Below are positions 19,169-29,390 of a DNA stretch of 64,000 bases, piece after piece. Within the stretch, counting starts at the first letter, position 1; each line of letters starts with the position of its first letter. The notes beneath the pieces are model-generated. The model did not search any database. It was not told the DNA's origin and saw nothing but the letters and a program-made list of their open reading frames with translations. The stretch spans positions 620,001 through 684,000 of the forward strand of contig KB906755.1 of the NCBI GenBank assembly GCA_000381605.1. Direction: 5' to 3'. Origin of the DNA: Acidobacteriaceae bacterium KBS 89. Its GTDB lineage: Bacteria > Acidobacteriota > Terriglobia > Terriglobales > Acidobacteriaceae. Made by a program: the position numbers and the translations under genes.

Positions 19169-21166
19169 TCATATCTGGGACCAGACTATCTTCACAGCCT
19201 CAAAGAAAAGACGTTGGCGTTGTTCAACCTTGTCTCGTGGAAAGGCACCTGTTTCATCGGCCTCAACTGCCGCGTCCTTCAATGATTCAGGAAGCACGTT
19301 GAGGTCAACGTCGGCTAGATGGCCAGCGAGAAGCTGGTTCCATATCACATCGCTCATCTCATAATCACTTAGCTTGTCTCGGTAGACATCATTACCACTA
19401 CTGAGGTTTTGCAAGTCCTTCAAAAGCAAAACCATTCCCATCAGATTCCTTGTCTGCTCAAATAGGGACTCGTCGAACAAACCGGTGCCCTTATCCTTGA
19501 ACAGCGCTTTATTCTCCTCGTTGTAAGCGTAGATGTGTTCCAGATGCATGCCATACCGCTTCCGATTCGTTCTATTGAAGCGCTCTTCAATATCAGGAAA
19601 AGCGCCTTGGCAGTAGCTGGGCTTATCCATTGATTGACTGAGCCAGCGGTCGATGCGCATGAGGAGATACTTGCTGAAGTTCGTTTGATTGTTCCGAGCC
19701 CCTCTCATACGTTCGTATGTGAAGATGTCGGACACGCTACCTGCGAAGTCTTTTTCTAGTCGTTCCTCTTCCTTAAGCATGCTCACGATCAGGTCATCAA
19801 ATACCTGCCGGCACTGAGCGTTACATTTGTTCCGGAGATCTCTATTCAGCCCATAAATCACGGTCTGGAACTTGTTGCTCTCATACAGCCCGAGGATGCG
19901 GAGAATGACATGGAGCTGGTCAAACTTCGCGGATATTGTTCGAATCTTTTGTTCCCTCTCAGGGTCGTTGAACCGGATTGCCGACATGATCAGAAGGTAT
20001 TGCTGATTTTGGTCTACGAGCTTGTTGTAGAACAGATGTTCCCGATCAGGGCTATAGTCTGCCCTTAATTCTTGATAGAGACTTGCAAAGTACTGGATTT
20101 CATCTCTGATCAGCGCGTAAAGAGTTGCCTGGCTTCTAAAGTCGCCAAAGTGATCACGAAGCTCTGGGCGACGGTAGATCTCATAGTGGTAATCACTCTC
20201 AAAGGCCTTGTAGTCGTCGACGCTATTGGCGAATTTGGCTCGGAAGTAGACGCGAAAGAAATCGTCGAGATCGATGCTGACTTCACCGGCATTCTTGAGT
20301 TCAGTGCCATAGTAGAGATTTTGAAGATCGACCCAAATCTTATTTGCTTCCTCCTTTTCCGTTGGAGGCAGGTTTCCTATCAGCTTGCCTTTGAGAATCT
20401 CGTATGGTTTCAGGCCAAGTCCGCGGTCGTTTACGACCTCGAAGATCATAGCCACATTGTCCTGTCTCTCTATACGAATCTCGACGATCGACACGCGATC
20501 AAGCACGTAGGTGATGTAGTAGGTCAGCTTGGCGAGATCGTAGCCGCTTGGGTCGGAGTCTAAGCGGAAGAACGCATCGAAGTGACCACTGATGGTGCCA
20601 AAGTTCTCTTTCAATCGCTTCTGGGTCTCATCCACGGGGATGAAGGGGGTACCCTCCACCAAGGACCGTAGCTGTTCCTCGCGGTTCAAGTTATATATCT
20701 TGAAACGCGTCGCGCCACCGAAGTCATCCTCCTCGAAGATCAGCGGTCGAAGTGCACCCGGCCTAAAGGTCTTGCCTTGGGTCCCTTCGACGTCATCTAC
20801 CTGCTGAAGTATTTGATAGAGCTTAATCAGCATCAGCAAGATCGTCGTAAGCCGCTGCTGGCCATCGACGATGGTTGTTGAAGACGGTGACGTATGCGTC
20901 AGGTAGGTATTGAGGAAGTACGGATCGAAGTTTTCCAGTACGTCCTGCTGAATCTGCTGCGGGGACGTTCGCCTGCGCGTGCCCAGTTCGAAACGCACTT
21001 CGAGGTCATTGAGCAGAGTCCTCACCTGCTCGTGCGTCCACTTATATTCGCGCTGGTAGATGTCGATGTAATACGAGCGCTGCGCGTTGAACACTGCGCG
21101 AATGAACTGATCGTGAGGTGTGATTAGCTTTTGGATGGTTGTCTGCGAAGTGCTGCTCTCTGGCAT
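19169..21166 (-). CDS. DUF262/DUF1524 (GmrSD-like) protein inside the DISARM operon
   Basis: A 665-aa protein. DUF262 signatures are DIYQREYKW (about 36-45), IVDGQQRLTT (Asp101) and FEVVNDRGLGLKPYEILK; the family uses these for nucleotide-dependent control. The C-terminus carries a DUF1524 HNH-like nuclease site: HLEHIYAYNEEN (His541, His544), then a RNLMGMVLLL stretch, an Asn and a closing Lys/Tyr segment. Such single-chain proteins resemble the type IV enzyme GmrSD, which cuts glucosylated hydroxymethylcytosine DNA. It sits 10 bp after drmMI and 16 bp before drmA, so it is a true operon member. The usual class 1 DISARM set does not include this gene, so it may add a second nuclease sensing modified phage DNA. 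Function in this setting is inference. Confidence 0.87.
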   Translation of the reverse strand: MPESSTSQTTIQKLITPHDQFIRAVFNAQRSYYIDIYQREYKWTHEQVRTLLNDLEVRFELGTRRRTSPQQIQQDVLENFDPYFLNTYLTHTSPSSTTIVDGQQRLTTILLMLIKLYQILQQVDDVEGTQGKTFRPGALRPLIFEEDDFGGATRFKIYNLNREEQLRSLVEGTPFIPVDETQKRLKENFGTISGHFDAFFRLDSDPSGYDLAKLTYYITYVLDRVSIVEIRIERQDNVAMIFEVVNDRGLGLKPYEILKGKLIGNLPPTEKEEANKIWVDLQNLYYGTELKNAGEVSIDLDDFFRVYFRAKFANSVDDYKAFESDYHYEIYRRPELRDHFGDFRSQATLYALIRDEIQYFASLYQELRADYSPDREHLFYNKLVDQNQQYLLIMSAIRFNDPEREQKIRTISAKFDQLHVILRILGLYESNKFQTVIYGLNRDLRNKCNAQCRQVFDDLIVSMLKEEERLEKDFAGSVSDIFTYERMRGARNNQTNFSKYLLMRIDRWLSQSMDKPSYCQGAFPDIEERFNRTNRKRYGMHLEHIYAYNEENKALFKDKGTGLFDESLFEQTRNLMGMVLLLKDLQNLSSGNDVYRDKLSDYEMSDVIWNQLLAGHLADVDLNVLPESLKDAAVEADETGAFPRDKVEQRQRLFFEAVKIVWSQI

Positions 21167-21176
21167 AAGTCTCTTT

Positions 21177-24100
21177 CTACGCGAATAGTGATGAAGTCAC
21201 TTTAGTATTGCCTTTTTTCAACTTCTTGCCCTGCTTCGGATTCGACTTCGATGAACTTTCGAGCGGCGCTGTTTTTCCGGCTTCCTCTTCAGCGTGGCGC
21301 TGATGGTTTAGTACAAGAAGGCGGTGGAGAACTTCGCGCTGGGCAGATTCGGAAATCGTGTAGCGCAAGCCTTGTTTGGTTTTGTGGAACGCGTGGCCAA
21401 GATCAAGATCTCCCCACCGGTAATCGGTGGCGACGGCTTGATCCAACTCTCGATGCAAGGTTCTCAGGCGCTCAATGTCGGTGGACTTCTCTTTGGGGTC
21501 GTGCAAGCGATTGTAGGTACCCGTGATCCCTTCCTGCCTGGCCACCATGACCGAGGTGCGGTGGGAGTGAAATACCTCGCCCGCTTTTTCAAGGACTGAG
21601 GAATCAGTCTCGTTGTGACTAGGATCGTTCCCACCCAGGGCACTCGGTGGAAATGGAAAGGTGCCGAAACCATCTGCGAGGGTATATTTCAAGCGTGTTT
21701 CAAGACTTGAGGAGTGACTTTCCATCCAATCCGCATGCATCGTGGAGGCAACAGCAGCGAAGAATCGATACGAGTTCTTCGCAAACACCACTACCGTGTG
21801 AGCGAATATAATGTTGGATGGCGCTCGGACGACCGCAACGTACTTGCTTGTCTCCGCAACAACCCATACGTAGGGCATGTCCCTAATCGTCTCGTATAGC
21901 GGTTTTGCTTGCGCATCATACCGCCACCAGAACTTTGCTCGACGAGCTCCAATGGAATTGCGAAGACCCGCTTTCTCTCGCTCCGGCTTCACCTTGCGCC
22001 GTGCAATTTCAAGACATACAGGGTAGTTCTCTGCCTCGTGCAACGACCAATCGAAGAAGTTGATAGCCCAGCGGGTAGGCGACGCAGTGGGTGTCCTCGT
22101 AACGTCCTCACCTCCAAGATAAGGCGAAAGAACGTCTCGGTATTTTGCGTCCTGATCGATAATCTCTCGAGCTTCGGCCTGACTCAGAAGGAAGCCTATA
22201 CCCTGGATCGACGAGCCTTTGAACGCAGTGCCCACGTTCCTCTCAAGCCTGTGTGGTTTCTGAGACGCGGACTCCGCAGCGGTTAACGTTGTCGTAATCG
22301 CAGTGACTCTTTTACCGTCGAGGATTACGTCTCCAGACCATCCATCCTTGCTCAGCCATAGGAGGGAAACCGCCAAATTTGCGGTCCCCGGCCATGGGAG
22401 AAGGGGGACCGCTCTATGAATAATCACATTCTGCCGTTGTAGTTGCTCTAGGCCAACCGCTCTGGTCTCGCCTTCGGAAATAGTATTCGTAGTTATTATC
22501 CCCGCCGATCCGCCAACTCGAAGCAAGCTAGTCGTCCGAAGAACGAAATATGTGCATAGGTCTGCACTTCCGCGCTTATCGCTAGCCACATGCCGAATGA
22601 GATACGAACGGTATTCTGGACCGTAAGTAGGTGTGATGATCTGACCACCCATGAACGGCGGATTTCCGATGAAGGCATCAAATCCGCCCCGATCCATGAT
22701 TTCCGGAAAGGCGAGAGGCCAATGCAACGTCCGGCACCCGTTCAGCAGGTCGTTGGCATGATCTCGCAGATCATCCACTCCCTGTTGCCAGTAGACCATC
22801 ATCTGTGCGGCGGCCGCTTCCCTCTCCCTCTCGTAAGTGCTGCCCTTTAACCCTTTCATTTCCAGCGCCGCGAGCAAATCTGCCGCAGCTCCGAGCTTGG
22901 CAACGGCTTCTTCCGCCTCAGAATAGAGCGCGGCTTTGGCCGTTATTTGCTCTGGAGTATCAGACGGCACAGCCTCCAGAGCCTCTCGCTTCTTTTGCGC
23001 CTCCTCGATGTGCCGCCATAAATTCAAAGTACTGAAGGCGATCTGTTTACCTCCCTCAGGGCGGAGACTGAACCTCTCCAGTTGCTCGAAGCTACTCAAA
23101 CCTAGAAGTGAGTCGCCGCACTTGAAAGCATGGTCGAGAAAGGTGAAGGGACGTTTGGCATCCAGCGTGACAAGCCAAAGGGATAGCTTTGCCATCTCCA
23201 CTGCCATGGGATTGATGTCCACGCCATAGAGGCAACGATCACCGACGATGCGCCGTGCAATGGCGAGACGCTCGGCTGCGTCCAGCGGTACCAGCCGGTC
23301 GCTGGGGGCGCCTTGAGAGAAGTCCCCCTCAGGAGTAACCAATATCTCGCCAGGATGCTTCTTCTCTTCGTTCTCCCATGCTTCGGTCAGCCGCTCGGCC
23401 AAATATCGACAAGTCTGCACCAGAAACGCCCCTGATCCCATCGCCATGTCGCAGACCTTGAGATTAAGAATTTCCTTCGGCAGCTTTAGCAGCCATTGCT
23501 CCCGCGGCCTACCCGCTGCGGGTCCTTCGTACACGAGCGGTTCCAGAGTGTACTGCACGACCGGTTGGGTCAGGGATGGTGGGGTGTAGTGCGTACCGGT
23601 GCTGCGCCGCGCAGTACCGACGGTGACATAGACACATCCTGGGAGCACTATGAACGGACGCTCGAAGGAGTCTTCTCGGATCACGCCAGCAAAGGGGCGA
23701 ATCCGCTGAAGTAATACCTCGTCGTGAGCACAAGCAATGAGCAACTTATGCTCATCACCCAAATTACCGATGTCTAAGGACCGCTTGATGGCAGAGGCGG
23801 AACGTCCAGTTTCGTCCTTCAGTAATTCAATCAGCTTGTCTTGACCTTCCGCCAGCTTTGCTTCTAGCGTGGCTAGAGGAATCTCCGCTTCCTTCTTTCG
23901 CGTACCCTCAATACCTAGCACGGTTTCGTGAGCGCGCTCCGCAACATGGTCGAGCAAACCCTCGTATACGTGTCCAATCTGCTCAACACCCAGCGCGCGG
24001 AATGAGATCCGCCGGGATTCGGACGGTCCACCACCTGGCATCTTGATGCGCAGTCTTTGAAGCGAGGTGAGCAGATGTAGTGCCACCCGGTTGTTGACCG

Positions 24101-25274
24101 CGAGAGGCTTCGCCGGCTCCGAGACCCAGTTTGTGCCTACACCTCGACCCTCGAGGAACGGAAAGCGATCCGGGTCGAATAGAGAGCCGCCATAAGCTGG
24201 TATCAGCAAATCCTGGTGATGCACACCAGCATGCACGGCACGAAACGTCGCCAGTAGACGTGCCCAGGCATCACAGCGCCGTTCGAGCACTTGCGGTCCA
24301 TGAAGGTCGGCGACTTCCTGCAACTGTTCGAGCAGAGTGGAAACGGCGTAGTTCTCGTCGTAAAGCGGCTTGCCAAGATGCAGCAGACCCCGCTCTTCGG
24401 CGGAGAACAGGAAGACGAGCCGCATCATCACAGTCAGTGCGGCTTCGTAGAGAGCAGGCTCCGAAACCCCTTTGAGCAGCGTGCGGTTGGCATCCTGATC
24501 CAAAATATCGAAGGCCTGCACCAACACTTCGACCGCTTCACGCACCTGGTACCCGAGTTGATCGGTGACTTCCTGCTGGTCCTGAACGCTTTCCTTCAGC
24601 AGCGCCAGCAAGGTGTCATCGGCGGCGACACCGAAGAAGCGGCGAACTCCAAGCAGAGAATGGAAGGCACGTAGGGTGATCGGCTCGTCAAGCCACAATG
24701 CTCCAAACCAGGAGGCGTAACCAGTAGTCTCGCCCCGCGGAGCGAAGACCAGCATCCAATGTTCGCCGTTGGTGACGAGACCGAGTGCCACTCCGCAGGC
24801 GTGCAGCAGTTCCATCATGCGCGTTCCAGGGTTAGCCTTCCAGTGCTTACCGATCACGGGGCGGTCGAGAGCCTGCTCAGCGGGGTAACTGCTGATGAGC
24901 AATTGGGCTTGCCCAGCCGTTTCGCTCCCGGCGGGAGAGACAAGCGCGAAGTCTGGCCGCAGGGTTTCCCCCATCTCCGCTATGTTCGCCTCCAGCCCGG
25001 CGGGGAGAGCCTGGTTTTCGACGATCAGTGCCGGGGGGTAGCTGAGTAGACCGGTGAGCACGTGCAGCACCCAGGCCCGCTGCCGACCGGGAAAGGTGGG
25101 CTTATCGTGCCAGTCCTCGTAGGCAGCCCGCAGGACCTTCGCTTGCGCCGGATCACGGGGATCGAGACCTTGGGGGAATACCTTAAGAAGCACCGGCAGC
25201 GAGACGAACGGACCGGAGACTTCGATGAGGGAGAGCCAGTCGGCGTGGTGTCGCGAGGTACTAATTCCGCTCAT
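21177..25274 (-). CDS. drmMI: DISARM adenine methyltransferase DrmMI
   Basis: A 1365-aa class I N6-adenine DNA methyltransferase of the Eco57I/PglX-like type. The SAM-binding motif is DMAMGSGAFL (609-618); the catalytic motif IV is GNPPFMGG (Asn871 to Phe874). A long N-terminal region (1-560) contains a Glu/Asp-rich helical part, and the region after motif IV (about 900-1340) probably recognises target DNA. In class 1 DISARM this enzyme marks host DNA as self. The start at 25274 forms an ATGA overlap with the drmD stop and has GGAGG 7 bases upstream, which excludes the 16-residue longer frame. The C-terminus ends in a Lys/Ser-rich tail. No active-site residue is missing. Confidence 0.93.
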   Translation of the reverse strand: MSGISTSRHHADWLSLIEVSGPFVSLPVLLKVFPQGLDPRDPAQAKVLRAAYEDWHDKPTFPGRQRAWVLHVLTGLLSYPPALIVENQALPAGLEANIAEMGETLRPDFALVSPAGSETAGQAQLLISSYPAEQALDRPVIGKHWKANPGTRMMELLHACGVALGLVTNGEHWMLVFAPRGETTGYASWFGALWLDEPITLRAFHSLLGVRRFFGVAADDTLLALLKESVQDQQEVTDQLGYQVREAVEVLVQAFDILDQDANRTLLKGVSEPALYEAALTVMMRLVFLFSAEERGLLHLGKPLYDENYAVSTLLEQLQEVADLHGPQVLERRCDAWARLLATFRAVHAGVHHQDLLIPAYGGSLFDPDRFPFLEGRGVGTNWVSEPAKPLAVNNRVALHLLTSLQRLRIKMPGGGPSESRRISFRALGVEQIGHVYEGLLDHVAERAHETVLGIEGTRKKEAEIPLATLEAKLAEGQDKLIELLKDETGRSASAIKRSLDIGNLGDEHKLLIACAHDEVLLQRIRPFAGVIREDSFERPFIVLPGCVYVTVGTARRSTGTHYTPPSLTQPVVQYTLEPLVYEGPAAGRPREQWLLKLPKEILNLKVCDMAMGSGAFLVQTCRYLAERLTEAWENEEKKHPGEILVTPEGDFSQGAPSDRLVPLDAAERLAIARRIVGDRCLYGVDINPMAVEMAKLSLWLVTLDAKRPFTFLDHAFKCGDSLLGLSSFEQLERFSLRPEGGKQIAFSTLNLWRHIEEAQKKREALEAVPSDTPEQITAKAALYSEAEEAVAKLGAAADLLAALEMKGLKGSTYEREREAAAAQMMVYWQQGVDDLRDHANDLLNGCRTLHWPLAFPEIMDRGGFDAFIGNPPFMGGQIITPTYGPEYRSYLIRHVASDKRGSADLCTYFVLRTTSLLRVGGSAGIITTNTISEGETRAVGLEQLQRQNVIIHRAVPLLPWPGTANLAVSLLWLSKDGWSGDVILDGKRVTAITTTLTAAESASQKPHRLERNVGTAFKGSSIQGIGFLLSQAEAREIIDQDAKYRDVLSPYLGGEDVTRTPTASPTRWAINFFDWSLHEAENYPVCLEIARRKVKPEREKAGLRNSIGARRAKFWWRYDAQAKPLYETIRDMPYVWVVAETSKYVAVVRAPSNIIFAHTVVVFAKNSYRFFAAVASTMHADWMESHSSSLETRLKYTLADGFGTFPFPPSALGGNDPSHNETDSSVLEKAGEVFHSHRTSVMVARQEGITGTYNRLHDPKEKSTDIERLRTLHRELDQAVATDYRWGDLDLGHAFHKTKQGLRYTISESAQREVLHRLLVLNHQRHAEEEAGKTAPLESSSKSNPKQGKKLKKGNTKVTSSLFA

Positions 25275-28200
25275 GCTCGACCTCCGGTGATTTCGAGTAC
25301 TGCCCTCCGCGGGATAAGCCAAGTTACCGCCACTGGGAACAGTCTGGCACTCGGGTCGCGGAATCGGGAACGAATGTGGGCAGATTCGCGTTCGATCTCA
25401 TCCGGAATCTCCATGAATCGACGCCTCAAGGCAGACAGATCGCGTTCGCGCTGCTGCTTACCAAGTTCATCGCCACCCAGATCAAGCATGAGCTGAGGAT
25501 TGTCTTTACTCTCCAACTCTGCCTGAATGGCACGCTGCAATTCGGTCATTACGACCTTGAGCTTGTTCCCTTCTTTCTCGGCCAGTTCTTCGAGATTCTT
25601 TTCTAAATTCTTGGTGCGTTCGGCGCGGCGAGCTTCGAGGGACGCCAGCAGAGCATCATGTTGCTTGGGCCACAGTGCCTGAAAACGGGCTTCGATAGCG
25701 GCAGGCACGGGTGTATTAGTGGCAGCGGCAAGAGCCGCCTTGGTCTCACTGACGTTTAGCCGGCTGAAACGGCCTTCGATCAGCGCTCCTCCGGCGGCGA
25801 TGATCTCTTCATGCAATCGATGGTTGTCACCGCCAAGAACGACGATGCGGCCGTGTGCGATCACAACTGGGTGACTAAGTGCGGAGTCGTCAACCACGCA
25901 GGCTGAGACGCGGGACAGGTGTTTGGCTTGCGTACCAAGGGACCATATCTCCGCCCGTAGTAACCGTAAGCACATCTGCACTAGACGGTGATTAAGATGG
26001 GCAAGAACAACATCATCGCGGCCCGCGGCCAGCGCGGGGTCGAAGACGATCGGGCGGATGGACTTTGTGTGCGGATGTGCCAAGCCCTCGGCACATTGAG
26101 CCCAGGTGCCGGAGAGTGCAGGCAGACGGAAAACCGGGCAGGATTTGCGCACGTCGGTGGGGTCGGGCCAGATACTCTTCATCTCGACGGGGATCAATGC
26201 GGGTTGCTCGGCCAATTCCATGCCGACGTGCACGACATTCTCGATGTGTTCGGGGGTAAGGTTCAACTCATGTTGGGTCTCGTGCAGCTGCGACGCCAGC
26301 CTTTCCAGTTGCTCGCGCAACTTTCGATCAAACTTGAGCATGCTACGAACGGGTTCGGCTTCCTGCTCGGCACGGGTCGTATCGAGTCGATTGCGACGGC
26401 CCAACATTGCTTCTTCGACCTGGCTGGCGATCACCGGACCGACTTTACCCAAATCTTCTCTTATTGTTTCTAGCTTGAGGGCGGCGCGCATGAGGAATTC
26501 CAGATCTCCCTCCAGGTCGCCGACCTTGCCCGTCGTACTGGCCGAACCGAAGCCGCGGCCCACGAAATGGTGGATGTGCACTTCATTCGACTTCTGGCCG
26601 TGGCGGTCCACTCGTCCGTTGCGCTGCTCCATACGATTGGGGTTCCAGGGAATCTCGATGTGGATGAGCCTTGAGCAGTACTTTTGAAGGTTCACTCCCT
26701 CAGATGCCGCATCGGTAGCTAGCAGGATGCGCACTGTCGACTGTTCGGGGTGTGTCTGGAAAGCAGCCTTGATGCGCTCGCGCTGATCCTTAACCATCCC
26801 GCCGTAGATCATTTCCAGCCGATTTTCTTCCGCAAACCCCTCGCGAGCCAGGAGGTCGTAGAGCCATTTCTGGGTAGCACGGTATTCGGTAAACAGAATC
26901 ACGCGCTCTTCGTTCCACTTCCCGCCGGGCTTGAGGGTCTGCTTCAGCCAATTAATCAGGGTTTGCGCCTTGCAATCTGCTCTCAGACTGGTCTTGGCAG
27001 CGTATTCACCGAGTTGCTTGAGGAGACTTCGTTCTTCGTCAGAGACAGGCGAAAGTGCTTGGCTCGCCGATCCCATTACTTCACCCATCTGAGCTTCATA
27101 TTCGTCGTCGTCGTCGTAGTCGTCGCCGTAATCAGCAATGTCCCGTGCATAGCTGATGGCGACGTTCCTGGCGCCAACTGTGTTGATGTGTTTTTCCAGC
27201 GTGATGCCAAAGGCGGCCGGAGACGAGAAGAGGCGCTTCTTGAGTAACTTGAGGACAAACTCAGCAGCAAGCCGCTCACCTTCGGAAGCGGCGCTCTTGA
27301 GGCGCAATTCGGAATACCGTTGCAGGTTGGAATGGGCTAAGCGTTCCTCAACTGTGTACGGCACCTCCAAGTGCTTCACGACTCGCTCTGCAAATCGCCG
27401 ACTGCCATCCCAACGCAGCTTGAGTTCAGACTTCATTCGACGAACCATCACCGCATCAAGCTGGGAACGGTCGGGCGTTACGGCACGGGCAAAACGTTGC
27501 CGGTCGAGCAGCTCGAGCAACGCAGCAAAGCTCTCCCTATAACCGTTGTGCGGGGTGGCGGAGAGGAAGAGTTTGTGCTCGAAATGGGGGGCCAGCGACC
27601 GGATGGCGTCCGTACGCATGGAGTCCGTCGCATATTTACCTCGTCCAGATGGTGCCACGTTGTGGGCTTCATCGACGATCATCATGTCGTAAGCCCGCGG
27701 ATAGGCGGGTTGATCGCCAGCCGGCAAGGTCTCCCGGAAACTGCGCAGTTGCCTTTCGCGCTTGAGGAAGTCAATGGAAGTGACAAGCCGCGGAAAGTGG
27801 GACCAGGGATTTACATGGATGCCGCGTTTGCGTCGCAACTGGCTGATACTTTCGCTGTCAATGATGCGGAACTCAAGGCCGAACTTATCTCGCATCTCTT
27901 CTTTCCATTGGAGTTGCAAGGAAGATGGGCAGATGATCAACACTGAGCGGACTCGGTGTCGCAGGATCATCTCCTGCACTACTAGGCCAGCTTCGATGGT
28001 CTTACCCAGACCAACATCATCGGCAATCAGCAAATTAACTCGTGGCATTGAGAGCGCGCGTACGACCGGATCAAGTTGATACTCGTCAACTTCAATTCCA
28101 CTGCGGAACGGAGATTGAAGGGCGCGATCATCAGCCTGAGAAACGGCCCCCCAACGCACCGCATCAAGAAATGCCTGCAACCGCCCGGGAGAGTCGAATG

Positions 28201-28432
28201 AGACCGGCTCAGGCAGTGTGGACTTCTCACGTATCGCAGTCCCCGGTTCGATCTCCCAAACCACCTGAAGTTCCTCACCCAGACCATCATCCTCGACCGA
28301 TGAAAGCTTGATCAAATGTGAGGGACCCTTAGCTCCCGGGGTGAGACCCGCGGCCGAAGGGATGATTTCGGTGACAACAAAGGGACGTTTTCGAACGACA
28401 ACTAACTGGCCAATTTCCGGACGAGACTTCAT
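25271..28432 (-). CDS. drmD: DISARM SNF2-type helicase DrmD
   Basis: A 1053-aa SNF2-family ATPase. Walker A is ADDVGLGKTIEAG with Lys144; motif II is DEAHN (Asp254); motifs III-VI include LFLSATPHNGY, TDAASEGVNLQ and NGRVDRHGQ. An Asp/Glu cluster near 415-430 is encoded by a GAC/GAC-like codon run (27095-27125). The C-terminal 350 residues are DrmD-specific. drmD defines class 1 DISARM together with drmMI. Two ATGs are possible, at 28495 and 28432. I chose 28432 because the protein then opens with the typical MKSRPEIGQLVVV. It is the first gene of the operon, so the promoter should lie upstream of 28432. Confidence 0.93.
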   Translation of the reverse strand: MKSRPEIGQLVVVRKRPFVVTEIIPSAAGLTPGAKGPSHLIKLSSVEDDGLGEELQVVWEIEPGTAIREKSTLPEPVSFDSPGRLQAFLDAVRWGAVSQADDRALQSPFRSGIEVDEYQLDPVVRALSMPRVNLLIADDVGLGKTIEAGLVVQEMILRHRVRSVLIICPSSLQLQWKEEMRDKFGLEFRIIDSESISQLRRKRGIHVNPWSHFPRLVTSIDFLKRERQLRSFRETLPAGDQPAYPRAYDMMIVDEAHNVAPSGRGKYATDSMRTDAIRSLAPHFEHKLFLSATPHNGYRESFAALLELLDRQRFARAVTPDRSQLDAVMVRRMKSELKLRWDGSRRFAERVVKHLEVPYTVEERLAHSNLQRYSELRLKSAASEGERLAAEFVLKLLKKRLFSSPAAFGITLEKHINTVGARNVAISYARDIADYGDDYDDDDEYEAQMGEVMGSASQALSPVSDEERSLLKQLGEYAAKTSLRADCKAQTLINWLKQTLKPGGKWNEERVILFTEYRATQKWLYDLLAREGFAEENRLEMIYGGMVKDQRERIKAAFQTHPEQSTVRILLATDAASEGVNLQKYCSRLIHIEIPWNPNRMEQRNGRVDRHGQKSNEVHIHHFVGRGFGSASTTGKVGDLEGDLEFLMRAALKLETIREDLGKVGPVIASQVEEAMLGRRNRLDTTRAEQEAEPVRSMLKFDRKLREQLERLASQLHETQHELNLTPEHIENVVHVGMELAEQPALIPVEMKSIWPDPTDVRKSCPVFRLPALSGTWAQCAEGLAHPHTKSIRPIVFDPALAAGRDDVVLAHLNHRLVQMCLRLLRAEIWSLGTQAKHLSRVSACVVDDSALSHPVVIAHGRIVVLGGDNHRLHEEIIAAGGALIEGRFSRLNVSETKAALAAATNTPVPAAIEARFQALWPKQHDALLASLEARRAERTKNLEKNLEELAEKEGNKLKVVMTELQRAIQAELESKDNPQLMLDLGGDELGKQQRERDLSALRRRFMEIPDEIERESAHIRSRFRDPSARLFPVAVTWLIPRRAVLEITGGRA

Positions 28433-29390
28433 TGTTAGAGATCCCACTCGTAGCTCATCATTTGCCTGAGGCGCGTACCTAGGAGTCTCAAGCATCTTCG
28501 GGGTTGGCAGCGTTCGGCAAGGGATTCACGTGATCTGTCGATACCTTCTACGGTTCTGTCCGACACCGACATCGCGTAGTGTAACAGTCGTTCCTTCGAT
28601 CTTTCGACTGTTTTAAAGCTGGGGCCAATCAGCCGAGCCTTGAACGTCCAAGTCAATACCGAGTGACACTTGTGACCGCGGAATAGGGCTGTGGCGCTTC
28701 TGAAACGTTGGCCGCTGTATTCGGAAGGAGTGCACGCCATACGGGCTGGCTCTTCATCCTTGAGCCGTGGCCCTACGGTTCCAAGTGGGGCCCCTATAGA
28801 AAAGTAACGGCCTCGTCGCTTCGGTCTCGGATTGCATCGGACGTCGAAGACGCGACCGCCTCGCGCGTATATATGGAATCCTTTTTTCCGCGGCGGTGCA
28901 CCTGGTCGAATTTTGGATTCACTATGCAAACTTGAAGGTCCGGCAGGCCCGTTCACCAGAACTGCTTCCGGCCCCGACGGCGCCGGCCCCAAATGACCGT
29001 TGAATCTTATCGAGTGGTCGATTATCAACTACCGAACACTTGGATGGGGTCGGTCGATGTAAGGCCCAGAGAGCGTGAAACAACCTCTTTCGTACATTTC
29101 GTGGGTACTTAGGCGACACTTCAGTCGTCAGTCGTTTTGGAACGATCTCTTAGTATAGGTACTTCTGCTCGGCCGGTTCAAAAATTCTTATCGACACTCT
29201 GCGCCTGGTTGGTCCGTCGTCCGTATGTTGGTAGGACCTTCATTGGTGCGCCCGGGCAATATACTTGCGTTGACATCAGAATACCCTTTCGTGTTCTTGA
29301 AGGACCGACACTGGCTATCGTCGATCAGGGAGATCGTACGAGAAATGCAGAGGAACTCCTCGCGCACATCAAGATCGAGTCATCGAAGGG
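28433..29390. other. region upstream of DISARM, probable promoter, no clear gene
   Basis: Nearly 1 kb between the DISARM operon and a decayed plus-strand gene. A 197-codon minus-strand frame (28435-29028) overlaps the start of drmD but is Arg/Ser/Pro-rich and shows no family signal, so I do not call it. The DISARM promoter is expected in the left part. I could not pick convincing -35/-10 boxes. Confidence 0.4.

Noticed and set aside
28435..29028. A 197-codon minus-strand frame upstream of drmD
   Set aside because: Biased composition, no family signal, and its end overlaps the drmD start out of frame.
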